This document shows, piece after piece, positions 25,971 to 36,543 of a DNA stretch of 64,000 nt. The stretch covers positions 496,001 to 560,000 of the forward strand of contig NZ_CBDAQN010000001.1 of assembly GCF_965199065.1 (NCBI RefSeq). Reading direction: 5' to 3'. Position 1 is the first letter of the stretch, and every line of letters starts with the position of its first letter. Position numbers and translations under genes: made by a program. This DNA is from Acidisoma sp965199065 (GTDB lineage: Bacteria; Pseudomonadota; Alphaproteobacteria; Acetobacterales; Acetobacteraceae). The notes under the pieces are model-generated. The model saw only the letters and a list, made by a program, of their open reading frames with translations, had not been told where the DNA came from and ran no database searches.

Positions 25971-26801
25971 CTAGCGGGCGAGCGCCTGCCAAACGCGCAC
26001 CGCCTGAACGGTCTCGGCGACATCGTGCACGCGCAGGATCTGCGCGCCCCGGCTCAGCGCGAACAAGGCCCCGGCAATCGAGCCGCCGAGCCGCCGGGCC
26101 GCCACCGGTTCACCCGAGAGCGTGCCGATGAACCCCTTGCGCGAGAGACCCACGAGGAGAGGAAACCCGAGCGCGCGTAGCGGTCCGAGATCGCGCAGCA
26201 ATGCCACATTCTGCGAACCGATCTTCGCGAAACCGATCCCCGGATCGATGGCGATCGACGCTCGAGCGATACCAGCCTCTGTTGCCGTCGCCACCTGCGC
26301 CGCCATCTCGGCAGCCACTTCAGATCCGATCTCCGCATACTGGTTAAGGCTGCTCATCGTCTGGGGCGTGCCGCGCATATGCATCAGGACCACCGGCGCC
26401 TGACGCTCCGCGATTACGCCCGCTGAGCGCGGATCATGCGCCAGAGCCGTCACGTCGTTGACGATCCGTGCCCCCGCATCGAGTGCCGCCGCCATCGTGC
26501 TCGCATGACGCGTGTCGACGGAGATCACCGCGCCATCCGCCGCAAGCACGCGAATGACGTGCAGGATGCGCTCCTGCTCCTCCTCCGGAGGCACCGGTTC
26601 AGCGCCGGGCCGCGTGCTCTCCCCGCCGATGTCGAGAATGTCGGCGCCTGCCGTCAACATTCGCCGCGCCGCATCCAGAGCCGCCTCGCGCTGCGCGAGG
26701 CTTCCCCCATCGCTGAAACTGTCGGGCGTCAGGTTGAGCACGCCCATCACCAGAGGCCGCGAAAGGCTCAGGCCCGCCCAGTGCGAGGCAGGCTCAGCCA
26801 T
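25971..26801 (-). CDS. folP: Dihydropteroate synthase
   Basis: 276 residues; joins p-aminobenzoate to hydroxymethyl-dihydropterin diphosphate in folate synthesis and is the sulfonamide target. Signatures: LVMGVLNLTPDSFSDGG, DIGGESTRPGAEPV, ISVDTRHAS, IDPGIGFAK and LVGLSRKGFIG. I prefer ATG 26801 (MAEPASHWAG), the usual N-terminus; ATG 26825 adds eight residues. It lies between the ftsH terminator and glmM, a common neighbour order. Full length and motifs intact. Confidence 0.95.
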   Translation of the reverse strand: MAEPASHWAGLSLSRPLVMGVLNLTPDSFSDGGSLAQREAALDAARRMLTAGADILDIGGESTRPGAEPVPPEEEQERILHVIRVLAADGAVISVDTRHASTMAAALDAGARIVNDVTALAHDPRSAGVIAERQAPVVLMHMRGTPQTMSSLNQYAEIGSEVAAEMAAQVATATEAGIARASIAIDPGIGFAKIGSQNVALLRDLGPLRALGFPLLVGLSRKGFIGTLSGEPVAARRLGGSIAGALFALSRGAQILRVHDVAETVQAVRVWQALAR

Positions 26802-26883
26802 GATGGCCGCGTGGAGGAAGCACATTGTTGATCGAAATAAAGCATCGACAGAGTCTCATCCGTCAGACCCTCAAAACGCAAAA

Positions 26884-26905
26884 CCCCCGGCTCGAAGGCC
26901 GGGGG
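26884..26905 (-). terminator. Intrinsic terminator after ftsH
   Basis: A perfect 8-bp GC stem (CCCCCGGC with GCCGGGGG, loop TCGAAG) is followed on the minus strand by TTTTGCGTTTTGA. It is 26 bp beyond the ftsH stop and would separate ftsH from folP-glmM. Confidence 0.85.
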
Positions 26906-26930
26906 TCTGTAGCAGATCGAGGTGCAACCG

Positions 26931-28871
<1,941 letters not shown>

Positions 28872-29084
28872 CACGTCATCCAGTTCCTAACCGGCGTCCG
28901 GGCTGCCAAAGCCCGCATTCGCCTCTCAACCCGCGTCGCAAAACAACATCGGCGGGCACAAGTGCCCCCGTGGTGTAAACAGAGCGCATGATATTCCGCA
29001 TTGTCACCTTAAAGATAGGAAGTCTTTCGGTGCAAAGCATCCCCATCTTCATGTCGGGCGGGCGGTCGCGGCATGACAGCTTTG

Positions 29085-30374
29085 TCAAGGCGACACGACG
29101 GTCCCGTTGAAGGCGGCCCCGAGGGCCGGACGCGGCGGGTGGAACAGCAGGCGTCGTGGGTCAAGCATCTGTCTGTCAGGCCACAACAGAGCGGGCACCG
29201 CGACAAGCTCGCCTTTCGGATTACGAAACGTCGGCAGCGTCTCCAGCACCGCCGCCGGAAGGTCCGACAGGCTTCGGAAGCGCTCGGCGTCGGAGCCTAG
29301 CGCACCCATCGTCTCGCCGGGCAGATCGGGATCCTCCTGGTGCCGCCGAAACCGCCCATCCCACCGGGCACCGGCCTCAGCGGGAACCTCGGGCGCCGTG
29401 GCGGCAGCCTCCCGGCAGATGAGGAAGCCCGGGCCCAACCGGCCAGCCGGCCGCAGCAGCGTTCCGGCCAGGCAGATGCCGCGGCCGATCGCCGGGGCAG
29501 GCGCTTCGGCAATGCGGGCAACAGCCTCAGGCGGCGGCGGATAGCTTGCGCCGGCAATGGTCCGAAGCACAGCGGCCAGTGCGGCCGGCGGCCAGGGTGC
29601 GTCTGGCAGCACCGCGAAGCCTTCCGGGCGAATGGCGGCAACGGTGCCAAGCCACTCCGCCACGCAACGCTCCGCCTCGCGCCGCGCCTGCGCATCCGCC
29701 GCGGCGGATGCGGCCAGAGCGCGCGTGGCAGGCCCGTCGCCCGCGGCATCCGCGCGCGCGGCCCGCAATCGGGCGCGGGTGAAGTGGCGGTCGGCATTGG
29801 TCGGGTCCTCGGCCCAGCCCAGGCCGCGGTCGACAAGCACCGCCCGCAGCCGCCCCGGTGCCGTTCCAAGCAGAGGGCGCAGCAGACGCACCGACGCCGT
29901 TTCGCTGATGGCCGCAATTCCGGCAAGACCGTCGCGACCGCTCCCCCGGAGCTGCCGCATGACGACGGTCTCGGCCTGATCCGCGGCATGATGCCCGAGC
30001 AGCAGATCGATGATGCCGGCCTCCCGGCACGCGGCCTCTAGCGCCGCCATGCGCGCGATCCTGGCGCGGGCGGGCAGGCTCGTGCCGGGTCCGAGGGTGT
30101 CGAGCGTGAGGACGCGGGCAGGGATGCCGAGGCCCGCGAGGGTCGAGGCGGCGGCGGCGGCCTCGGCGGCGGCTTCGGCGCGCAGGCCGTGGTCGACGAT
30201 GAGCGCGAGAACCGACCCGCCTTTCGCCCGAGCCCAATCGGCGGCGAGGACGGCGAGGGCGAGGCTGTCGCCGCCGCCGGAAACCGCGAGCCCCAGCCGC
30301 GGCGGCGTGCCGAACGGCCCTAGAGGCTCGAGCAGCGAGGCGAACTCTGCCCCGCCGATGGGATAAAGTCTCAG
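29085..30374 (-). CDS. tilS: tRNA(Ile)-lysidine synthase
   Basis: About 429 residues; modifies C34 of the AUA-reading tRNA-Ile with lysine and ATP, an essential step. The PP-loop SGGGDS, needed for ATP binding, is encoded around 30265-30282, upstream of the first in-frame ATG, so that ATG (30050) cannot be the start. Translating further gives PIGGAEFASLLEPLGPFG before the PP-loop. There is no in-frame ATG, GTG or TTG in this part; the CTG at 30374, overlapping the cpoB stop (CTGA), gives the normal length and is my tentative start. LLGHHAADQAETVVMRQLRGS is also typical. Gene identity is sure, the start is not. Confidence 0.88.
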   Translation of the reverse strand: MRLYPIGGAEFASLLEPLGPFGTPPRLGLAVSGGGDSLALAVLAADWARAKGGSVLALIVDHGLRAEAAAEAAAAASTLAGLGIPARVLTLDTLGPGTSLPARARIARMAALEAACREAGIIDLLLGHHAADQAETVVMRQLRGSGRDGLAGIAAISETASVRLLRPLLGTAPGRLRAVLVDRGLGWAEDPTNADRHFTRARLRAARADAAGDGPATRALAASAAADAQARREAERCVAEWLGTVAAIRPEGFAVLPDAPWPPAALAAVLRTIAGASYPPPPEAVARIAEAPAPAIGRGICLAGTLLRPAGRLGPGFLICREAAATAPEVPAEAGARWDGRFRRHQEDPDLPGETMGALGSDAERFRSLSDLPAAVLETLPTFRNPKGELVAVPALLWPDRQMLDPRRLLFHPPRPALGAAFNGTVVSP

Positions 30375-31243
30375 CAGCCCAGCCGGTGATGCGCGGCGGA
30401 AATCGGCGGGACCAGATAATGCGGAGGCGACGGGAACTGCGCGTGCAGCGTCCTCAGCGTGTCACAGGCGGCGGCCTTCTGGTTGATCGAGGCCAGGGTC
30501 ATGGCAAGCCCGAGCAAGGCGTTCGGCGCCCGCGGTCCCTTGTGGTTCATGTTGTAGGCGTCGTCGAAGGCGAGCGCCGCCGCCTGGTAACGCTGCTCAC
30601 CCTGAAGAGACTGGGCAAGAAGATACTGAGCGTCATAGGCGCGAGGTGAGCCGCGATGCTTGGCGAGGATCTCCCGGGCGATGCCCTCGGAATCCTGGTA
30701 ATGCCCCTCATGCAACGCAAGAACCCCGCGCTGCATGAGGTCTTCGGGGGTCGGCACCGCCACGGCTGGCGCGGCGGCGGGCGGCGCGGCAGCCGACTGC
30801 CCTGACCCGCCCGGGGCGCCGCTGCCGGCGGCGCTACCCGAGCCGCTCTGCCCATTCTGCATCTGGAAGGTGAGGTCGCCGATCTGCTTGTTGACCTGGG
30901 CGTTCTGGGTGTCGACCTGGTTCTGCAATTGCTGGAGATTGCCGGTGAGCGTGCGGACCTCGTCCTCCAGCGTGCTGACCCGTTGCAGAAGCTGCGTGAC
31001 AAGCGTGCCGCTGCCGCCGCTCTCCACAGGGGCCGGCGCGGAACTGCCGCCGCCGCCATTGGCCTGCACCTGCTGCAACTGCGCCTGCAACTGCTGCACC
31101 TGATTCTGCACAGCCAATATCTGATTTTGCAGCGTGATGCCTTCGCGGCTCGTCACGCTACCATCCTGCGCCAGGGCCGCACCCGGAAGAAGGCACGCAC
31201 AGAGGGCGCCGGCGCAAAGCCCGGCCAGCAGGATTCTCTTCAT
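30371..31243 (-). CDS. cpoB: Cell division coordinator CpoB (YbgF)
   Basis: 290 residues from ATG 31243, which begins a signal peptide (MKRILLAGLCAGALCACLL to AALAQ). A coiled-coil segment rich in Gln and Leu (roughly residues 40-120, with LQAQLQQVQ and LQQLQNQVDTQ) is followed by a Ser/Gly/Ala linker and C-terminal TPR repeats (GVLALHEGHYQDSEGIAREIL, APNALLGLAMTLASI). CpoB is periplasmic and links TolA with PBP1B to coordinate peptidoglycan synthesis and outer-membrane constriction. It is the last gene of the Tol-Pal set and overlaps tilS. The signal has a Cys-Ala-Cys stretch but no clean lipobox. Confidence 0.92.
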   Translation of the reverse strand: MKRILLAGLCAGALCACLLPGAALAQDGSVTSREGITLQNQILAVQNQVQQLQAQLQQVQANGGGGSSAPAPVESGGSGTLVTQLLQRVSTLEDEVRTLTGNLQQLQNQVDTQNAQVNKQIGDLTFQMQNGQSGSGSAAGSGAPGGSGQSAAAPPAAAPAVAVPTPEDLMQRGVLALHEGHYQDSEGIAREILAKHRGSPRAYDAQYLLAQSLQGEQRYQAAALAFDDAYNMNHKGPRAPNALLGLAMTLASINQKAAACDTLRTLHAQFPSPPHYLVPPISAAHHRLGC

Positions 31244-31350
31244 AGGTGAGTCATCTCCTCGGCGACGCATTCGCGGCTGCTTCTAGCACCGCCACTTCCG
31301 CCCGTCATGATGAACAGCCGCGTCAACGCTGGGACCGGGGGACGCCCAAG

Positions 31351-31379
31351 AAAATGGCGGGCAACGTGTGCCCGCCATT
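31351..31379 (-). terminator. Intrinsic terminator after pal
   Basis: A perfect 10-bp stem (31353-31362 with 31370-31379) with a seven-base loop is followed on the minus strand by TTTTCTT. It lies 43 bp after the pal stop and 108 bp before cpoB, so cpoB may be partly uncoupled from tol-pal. Confidence 0.85.
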
Positions 31380-31421
31380 GGTCGTCGTCCCGTGGCCTGA
31401 CAGCGGTCCGGTGGGCGAAGC

Positions 31422-31931
31422 TTAGGAGGACGCGCCGGTGCCTTCCTGCGGGTTGTGGCCCTGCACGGAGGTGATGGCGTTGCGGTCCTGGCTGTAGGAG
31501 CCCTCGTCGTTACCCTGCGCCACCGGACGATCCTTGCCGTAGCTGATGGTCTGAATGCGCGAGCCATTGACGCCCTGGGCCACGAGGTAGTCGCGGGCGC
31601 CGTCGGCGCGGCGTTGGCCGAGGGCCAGATTGTATTCCTCGGTGCCGCGCGGGTCGCAGTTGCCGGCCACGAGCACCGCGATCTGCGGGAACTTCTGCAG
31701 CCAGCCAGCCTGATGCGACAAGGTCGTGGTGGCGTCGGTGGTCAGGGAGGAAGCGTTGAAACCAAAGAAGACGCGATCGCCGACGTTGGCGACGAGGTCT
31801 TCCTCGCTGCCGGGCGCGGGGCCGGTTGTCATCGCGGCGCCATTACCTGTGGACATCTGTGTCGCGGCAGGTTTGGCGCAGGCAGCCAGCAGTGCAACAG
31901 CGGCGAATGCGCCCAGCAATTTGATGTTCAT
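31422..31931 (-). CDS. pal: Peptidoglycan-associated lipoprotein Pal
   Basis: 169 residues. A lipoprotein signal peptide ends in the lipobox LLAAC (Cys18). The OmpA-like domain has VFFGFNASSLTTDA, GNCDPRGTEEYNLALGQRRADGARDYL and ISYGKDRPVA, which bind peptidoglycan and contact TolB. Pal tethers the outer membrane to the wall during constriction. It is 191 bp after tolB, with a long inverted repeat in the spacer, and has its own terminator. Identification secure. Confidence 0.96.
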   Translation of the reverse strand: MNIKLLGAFAAVALLAACAKPAATQMSTGNGAAMTTGPAPGSEEDLVANVGDRVFFGFNASSLTTDATTTLSHQAGWLQKFPQIAVLVAGNCDPRGTEEYNLALGQRRADGARDYLVAQGVNGSRIQTISYGKDRPVAQGNDEGSYSQDRNAITSVQGHNPQEGTGASS

Positions 31932-31986
31932 TGCAATCTAATCCCTACAGGGGTTCGTGTTCACGAGGTATCGGCGCGGCAACATT

Positions 31987-32059
31987 GTAACGTCAGGCGG
32001 AGTCGACCTGGTAGCCAAGGGATCATCAGGTTGGCCGCGCTTACCGCCGCTGACGTTAC
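31987..32059 (-). repeat. Long inverted repeat in the tolB-pal spacer
   Basis: A perfect 10-bp arm GTAACGTCAG (31987-31996) pairs with CTGACGTTAC (32050-32059); with a two-base bulge the stem extends four further GC pairs. Inside lie more complementary pieces (ACCTG/CAGGT and GCCAA/TTGGC), so about 73 nt of the transcript could fold into one structured element. There is no U tract, so it is not a simple terminator; a processing or stability element is possible. Confidence 0.6.
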
Positions 32060-32122
32060 TGGTCAAGTAAGGTGTTGTTCATTTCTCGAATTGCAGCCTC
32101 TCGCGACAGAAAAGATCGCCTG

Positions 32123-33511
32123 TCAGGACAGTAACGGTGACCACGCCGGGTCGGAGGCGCTTGTCGAGGTCTGCAACGCCTGTTCGTTGAAACCTGTAAT
32201 GTCGATCGTCACAAGTCGAGATGACCGGCCATCCCCGCGCTGGAACATGATGACACGACCGTTGGGGCAGAAGCTTGGCGCCTCCACATCATAACTTTCG
32301 GACAGAATTCGTTCACCTGAACCGTCCGGCGCCATGACGCCGATCGCGAAGGTGTCGCCGAGCCGCGTGAAGGCGATGAGGTCGCCCCGCGGCGACCAGA
32401 CGGGGTCGCCGTAGCGGCCCGGACCGAAGCTTATCCGGCGCACGCCGGACCCGTCCGCGCCCATGACGTAAAGCTGCTGATCGCCGCCGCGGTCAGACTC
32501 GAAGACAATCTGGCTGCCGTCCGGGCTGAAGCAGGGAGAGGTGTCGATCGCGCCGGTGTTGGTCAGCGTGCGAACGTCGCCGCCGTCGAGCGAGCAGGTG
32601 ATGATGTCCGAGCCGCCGTTCCGGTAAAGCGACATGACGATGCCGGCGCCGTCGGGCGTGAAGCGCGGGGCGAAGGTCATGGTGCGGAAGTTGCCGACGA
32701 GCGACCGCGTTCCGGTGCCGAGGTCGAACAGATAAACCCGCACCGCCTTGTTGATGTAGCTGATGAAGGCGATCTGGTCGCGCGTGGGGCTGAAGCGGGG
32801 TCCGAGCGCCGTCCAGCTGCCATCGGTCAGGAAACGGTTGTTGGCGCCATCCTGATCCATGATGGCGAGGCGCTTGGTCGGGTTGTTGCCTGGTCCCGTC
32901 GTCGAAATGTAGGCGATGCGGGTGTCGAAATAGCCCTTCTCGCCGAGCAGCCGCTGATAGACGACATCGGCGATGATGTGCGCGATCCGGCGCCAGTTGG
33001 CGGCGCCCGTCGTGTAGGCGGTGCCCTGCAGCTGGGTGCCGGGCAGGATGTCCCACAGGCGGAACTCCACCCGTAGCTGGTCGCCGTTCTGGGTGATGCT
33101 GCCGGTCACGAGCGCCTGCGCGCCGGTGCCCTTCCAGGCGCCGAAGTCCGGAGCCCCGCCCGCGGGCGTGGCGGCCACGCCGGAGCCGTCGACGATGCGG
33201 AACAGGCCGCAGTTGTTGAGGTCGTTCGAGATGACGCCGACCATGTCGCCGGCGCTGGTGCCACCCGCGAAGGCCGGGATGGCGATCGGGATCGGGGCTG
33301 TGCGGGCGCGGTTCACGTCGATGACGGCGCTGGTGGGCGCAGTGGAGGAAGGCGCCGCGGCGGGCGGCGCGCTCTGTGCAAACGCAGGGACGGCGAGCGT
33401 CGTGGCGAGCGTCGTGCCGATCATGCCGCGCCGGGTGATGCGGCGGATGGTTCCTGGTAGATCGGGGGCGGGAACGTCAGGCTGGCCAGAGGTTTCGAAG
33501 ATGTCGGTCAT
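32123..33511 (-). CDS. tolB: Tol-Pal system beta-propeller protein TolB
   Basis: 462 residues. Periplasmic TolB has an N-terminal alpha/beta domain and a six-bladed propeller that binds Pal and TolA. Repeated blade motifs are visible: LGPRFSPTRDQIAFISY, DTSPCFSPDGSQIVFESDRGG, YGDPVWSPRGDLIAFT. ATG 33511 has AGGA 7 nt upstream; an ATG eight codons earlier is less likely. The N-terminal 27 or so residues precede ITRRGMIGTTLATTLAVPAFAQ, a signal with a twin-arginine look (RRGMIG) rather than a plain Sec signal. It follows tolA by 20 bp. Gene identity is secure; Tat export is an inference. Confidence 0.95.
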   Translation of the reverse strand: MTDIFETSGQPDVPAPDLPGTIRRITRRGMIGTTLATTLAVPAFAQSAPPAAAPSSTAPTSAVIDVNRARTAPIPIAIPAFAGGTSAGDMVGVISNDLNNCGLFRIVDGSGVAATPAGGAPDFGAWKGTGAQALVTGSITQNGDQLRVEFRLWDILPGTQLQGTAYTTGAANWRRIAHIIADVVYQRLLGEKGYFDTRIAYISTTGPGNNPTKRLAIMDQDGANNRFLTDGSWTALGPRFSPTRDQIAFISYINKAVRVYLFDLGTGTRSLVGNFRTMTFAPRFTPDGAGIVMSLYRNGGSDIITCSLDGGDVRTLTNTGAIDTSPCFSPDGSQIVFESDRGGDQQLYVMGADGSGVRRISFGPGRYGDPVWSPRGDLIAFTRLGDTFAIGVMAPDGSGERILSESYDVEAPSFCPNGRVIMFQRGDGRSSRLVTIDITGFNEQALQTSTSASDPAWSPLLS

Positions 33512-33531
33512 GTGCAGTTCCTGCTTTCGTG

Positions 33532-34743
33532 TCACGGGCTGAACCGAAAGGTGAAGGTTTGCGGCCGGCCTTCAAGCGAGGGCGGCAGAGGAAGCGCCGA
33601 GCAGCGATAGTCGAGCACCGCGCGGACCGCGCGTTCGGCGAAGGCGCGGAAGACCGGGTCGGTGTTGACGCGACCCTGATCGGCGGCGCCCACTTGCGCG
33701 AGACGGGCGGTGCCGGTGGCATCCGTCGTCACCTTCAGAATGACGGACATGTTCTGGACGCCCTCGGCGCCGCTATCGATCGTCCAGCATTCCCGCACCT
33801 TGTCGCCGATGGCGCCGCGCTGGGCAGAGGTCAGCGAGGCGGTCGCATCGCTGTTGTTCGGGTTGCCGCCGCCATGCGGCGCGCCACCTTGCGCCGGGTT
33901 GTAGCGGTCCGTCGGTGCCTTCTGGTTGACGCTCATCGAGCGCAGCTTCTCAAGCGTGTTGAGGACGGTCGAACTCATCACGGTAGGATTGGCCGTCGGG
34001 TGCGGCTGCGTCGTTGGGCTGACCGGCGCGGGTGGCGCCGGGGGCGCGGGCGGCGGCGGCATCGGTAGAGCAGGCGTCGCCTGCGCCGTCTCCTGCGGTG
34101 ACGGCTGAGACGGCGGCGCGGGCGGTGCAGGGGGCGCCGGAGGCGTCTCCGTATGCACAGGCGGCGTTGGCGCGGGCTTGGGCGGCTTCGGGCGCTCGGC
34201 CGGCTTCGGCGGCGAAGGCGCCTGTTGCGGCTGCGGCGGGGCGGGGGGCGGCGGCGGCGGCAGCGGTTCGGCCGACGGCGAAGGCGGTGGCGGCGGCGGC
34301 TGCGAAGCCGGCGGCGCGGGCGCCGGGGGAGTTGGCAGCGGCGGTGTGTCCGGCTGTGGCGGCTGCGGCGGCGTCACCGTCTGCGGCGGTGCAGGAGCCG
34401 GTGGTGGCGGGGTCGGCACCGGGGGTTGGTTCGTCGGCGTCACCGAGGGCGGCGGCGGCGGTGGCGGCGGTGGCGGCGGCGCATCGACGAGCGGCGTCGG
34501 CTGTGGCGCCTGTGTCGCCATCGGCGCCTTCACCACCGTCTGCGTGTTCGCGGGCGCGGCGTTGGTATCCTGCCGCTGGGCCTGCTGAGCGGGTGCCGCA
34601 GGCCCGACAAAATCGACCGAGACCGCCGCGAGATCCTGGGTATCGTCAGGCTTTTTCGACGGAAGCGAAACGATCAGCGCGACCAGAAGCAGGACGTGGA
34701 GCGCGATCGAGACGGTCGCCGCACGACGCATCGGCGGGTTCAT
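33532..34743 (-). CDS. tolA: TolA-like energy transducer with a proline-rich stalk
   Basis: 403 residues. One N-terminal membrane helix (about residues 9-26), a very long Pro-rich middle (roughly residues 85-250, with runs of prolines and PxP repeats) and a C-terminal domain with KVRECWTIDSGAEGV, ILKVTTDATGTARL and AVRAVLDYRCSALPLP, as in alphaproteobacterial TolA/TonB-like proteins. TolA links TolQR at the inner membrane to TolB-Pal. The middle is a polyproline spacer instead of the Lys/Ala-rich helix of enterobacterial TolA. ATG 34743 has AGGG 6 nt upstream; ATG 34749 abuts it. Gene order tolQ-tolR-tolA-tolB supports the call. Confidence 0.9.
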   Translation of the reverse strand: MNPPMRRAATVSIALHVLLLVALIVSLPSKKPDDTQDLAAVSVDFVGPAAPAQQAQRQDTNAAPANTQTVVKAPMATQAPQPTPLVDAPPPPPPPPPPPSVTPTNQPPVPTPPPPAPAPPQTVTPPQPPQPDTPPLPTPPAPAPPASQPPPPPPSPSAEPLPPPPPPAPPQPQQAPSPPKPAERPKPPKPAPTPPVHTETPPAPPAPPAPPSQPSPQETAQATPALPMPPPPAPPAPPAPVSPTTQPHPTANPTVMSSTVLNTLEKLRSMSVNQKAPTDRYNPAQGGAPHGGGNPNNSDATASLTSAQRGAIGDKVRECWTIDSGAEGVQNMSVILKVTTDATGTARLAQVGAADQGRVNTDPVFRAFAERAVRAVLDYRCSALPLPPSLEGRPQTFTFRFSP

Positions 34744-34844
34744 GCGCATCCCTGCGGCGCGATGGGGAGGCTGGGCGAAGCCAAAAAGTCATCCAATGAG
34801 TGGGCGCAATCCATGATGGGGCGGAGGGTCGCCGCGATCCCGGC

Positions 34845-35339
34845 CTACTGGCCGCTCGCCGCAGGTGCGTCGGTGCCGCCGGTCACCGGCCCCACGCCGC
34901 CCGGACTGGAGCCGCTTGGCTGCTGGGCGAGAAGCGCCACCTTGCTGAAGCCGCCGGAGACGATCGTGCCCATGACCTGCATGATCTGGCCGTAGGAGAT
35001 GCTCTGGTCGCCGCGGACAAAGATGCGGCGGTCGGTCTGCCCGTTCGTTACTGCCTGGAGCCGGGACACGAGATCGCCGATATCCACCGCGTCGTTCTGG
35101 AGGAACACCTTGCCCTGGGCATTGATGGAGATCGTGATCGGCTGGGCATCGGCGTTGACGGGATTGGCGCTGGTCTTCGGCAGGTCGACGGTGACACCCG
35201 ACGTCATCAGCGGCGCCGTCACCATGAAGATGATGAGCAGGACCAGCATGACGTCGACCAGCGGCGTGACGTTGATTTCCGCCAGCGGGCGGTAGCGGCC
35301 ACGACCCGGCCGACCGCCGCCTATTCCACCCATCGCCAT
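34845..35339 (-). CDS. tolR: Tol-Pal proton-channel subunit TolR
   Basis: 164 residues from ATG 35339. The ExbD/TolR family helix is VTPLVDVMLVLLIIFMVTAPL, with the conserved Asp near residue 29 that carries protons; the periplasmic domain follows (VDLPKTSANPV, DRRIFVRGDQSISYGQIMQVM). Together with TolQ it harnesses the proton-motive force for TolA. The open frame extends upstream only as the shadow of tolQ. A Pro/Gly/Ser-rich tail of about 25 residues ends the protein. tolQ lies 2 bp upstream. Confidence 0.96.
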   Translation of the reverse strand: MAMGGIGGGRPGRGRYRPLAEINVTPLVDVMLVLLIIFMVTAPLMTSGVTVDLPKTSANPVNADAQPITISINAQGKVFLQNDAVDIGDLVSRLQAVTNGQTDRRIFVRGDQSISYGQIMQVMGTIVSGGFSKVALLAQQPSGSSPGGVGPVTGGTDAPAASGQ

Positions 35340-35341
35340 CG

Positions 35342-36058
35342 TCAGGCCCTCTCTTCCGTCTGGCGCGACAGGATGGCGCTGAACTCGGTGCCGAAGCCTT
35401 CCAGCCGCGCGGCGTAGCGGGCGAGGTCCGTGCCGATCGCGTTGTAGGCGAGCACCGAGGGGATCGCGGCGACGAGGCCGATCGCGGTTGCGAACAGCGC
35501 CTCGGCGATACCGGGGGCGACCACGGCAAGGTTCGTGTTGTGCATGGCGGCGATGGCCGAGAAGCTGTGCATGATGCCCCAGACCGTGCCGAAGAGGCCG
35601 ATGAAGGGGGCGGTGGCGCCGATCGAGGCGAGGAAGATCATCCAGCGCTCCATCCGCTCCATCTCGCGCTGGATCGTCACGTTCATGGCGCGGTCGACAC
35701 GCTCGCGGACCGCCGTCTGGCTGATGTCGGCGCCGGCTATGCGCGCGGTACGGCGCCATTCGCCCATGGCGGCGCCGAATACGGCCGCCATCGGGTGATC
35801 GGGCTTCTGGCCTTCATGGTCGTAAAGCTCATCCAGGCTGCCGCCGGACCAGAAGTGGTCCTCGAACGTATTGGCGTCGCGGTTGGCGCGGCGAATCGTC
35901 GTGACCTTCTCGAAGATGATCGCCCAGACCCAGATGCTCGCCAGCAGCAGGCAGAGGATCACCAGCTTGACGACGATATCCGACTGCAAGAACAGGCCCC
36001 AGAGCGACAGGCTGCTCCCGGGCGCCGCCAGCTGCGAGGCATTGACCGCCTGATCCAA
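35342..36058 (-). CDS. tolQ: Tol-Pal proton-channel subunit TolQ
   Basis: 238 residues of the MotA/TolQ/ExbB family with three membrane helices: about residues 20-48, the pair around residues 140-165 (MIFLASIGATAPFIGLFGTVWGIMHSF) and 175-205 (PGIAEALFATAIGLVAAIPSVLAYN). Forms the stator channel with TolR in the inner membrane. The start appears to be TTG 36058 with AGGGG shortly upstream; no in-frame ATG was found in the usual place. It is 14 bp from ybgC, the usual first gene of the cluster. Confidence 0.95.
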   Translation of the reverse strand: MDQAVNASQLAAPGSSLSLWGLFLQSDIVVKLVILCLLLASIWVWAIIFEKVTTIRRANRDANTFEDHFWSGGSLDELYDHEGQKPDHPMAAVFGAAMGEWRRTARIAGADISQTAVRERVDRAMNVTIQREMERMERWMIFLASIGATAPFIGLFGTVWGIMHSFSAIAAMHNTNLAVVAPGIAEALFATAIGLVAAIPSVLAYNAIGTDLARYAARLEGFGTEFSAILSRQTEERA

Positions 36059-36072
36059 ATCTCGAACCCCTC

Positions 36073-36543
36073 TTATTTAGCGGGCTTGGGCGCGTTGGCG
36101 GCCCCAGCCTTAGCCATAGCCGTTAGTGCAACACGCCAAGGCGCGGGCAAACGCTCCGCGCGCCCCGTTTGCAGGCGAAGGCTCACCAGCGTCAAATCCA
36201 CGACCGCGATCAACTCCTCGCCACGCCTGACCCGCTGGCTTAGCCGGACCGAGGCGCCACCGACAGATACGGTGCCTGTCTCGATCGTCAGCCAATCATC
36301 CAAACGGGCAGGGCGCTGATAGTCCAACTCCGCATGGCGCACCACGAAGATAATGCCATGGTGCAGCATCATCTCCGAATGGGGCAGGCCCATGGCACGC
36401 AACGCTTCCGTCCGCGCCCGTTCCGCGAATCGCAAGTAATTAGCATGGTAGACGAAACCGCCCGTGTCGGTGTCTTCGAAATACACGCGCAGGCCGTAGC
36501 GATGCACTCCGCCGCTGATCGACAGCGCATCGTCATCGCTCAT
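36073..36543 (-). CDS. ybgC: Acyl-CoA thioesterase YbgC
   Basis: 156 residues; hot-dog-fold thioesterase with the family signature RVYFEDTDTGGFVYHANYLRFAERAR (shown here in part: the Asp in EDTDTGG is catalytic). Acts on acyl-CoA or acyl-ACP in the cytoplasm and is a constant partner of tol-pal. ATG 36543 overlaps the ruvB stop (ATGA). Longer in-frame starts up to 36642 are the ruvB shadow. A C-terminal Ala/Lys tail of about 20 residues is not part of the fold. Confidence 0.93.
   Translation of the reverse strand: MSDDDALSISGGVHRYGLRVYFEDTDTGGFVYHANYLRFAERARTEALRAMGLPHSEMMLHHGIIFVVRHAELDYQRPARLDDWLTIETGTVSVGGASVRLSQRVRRGEELIAVVDLTLVSLRLQTGRAERLPAPWRVALTAMAKAGAANAPKPAK

Noticed and set aside
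28875..29084. Possible heat-shock (RpoH) promoter upstream of ftsH (CCTATCTT box)
   Set aside because: No -35 CTTGA-type box at the right distance was found.
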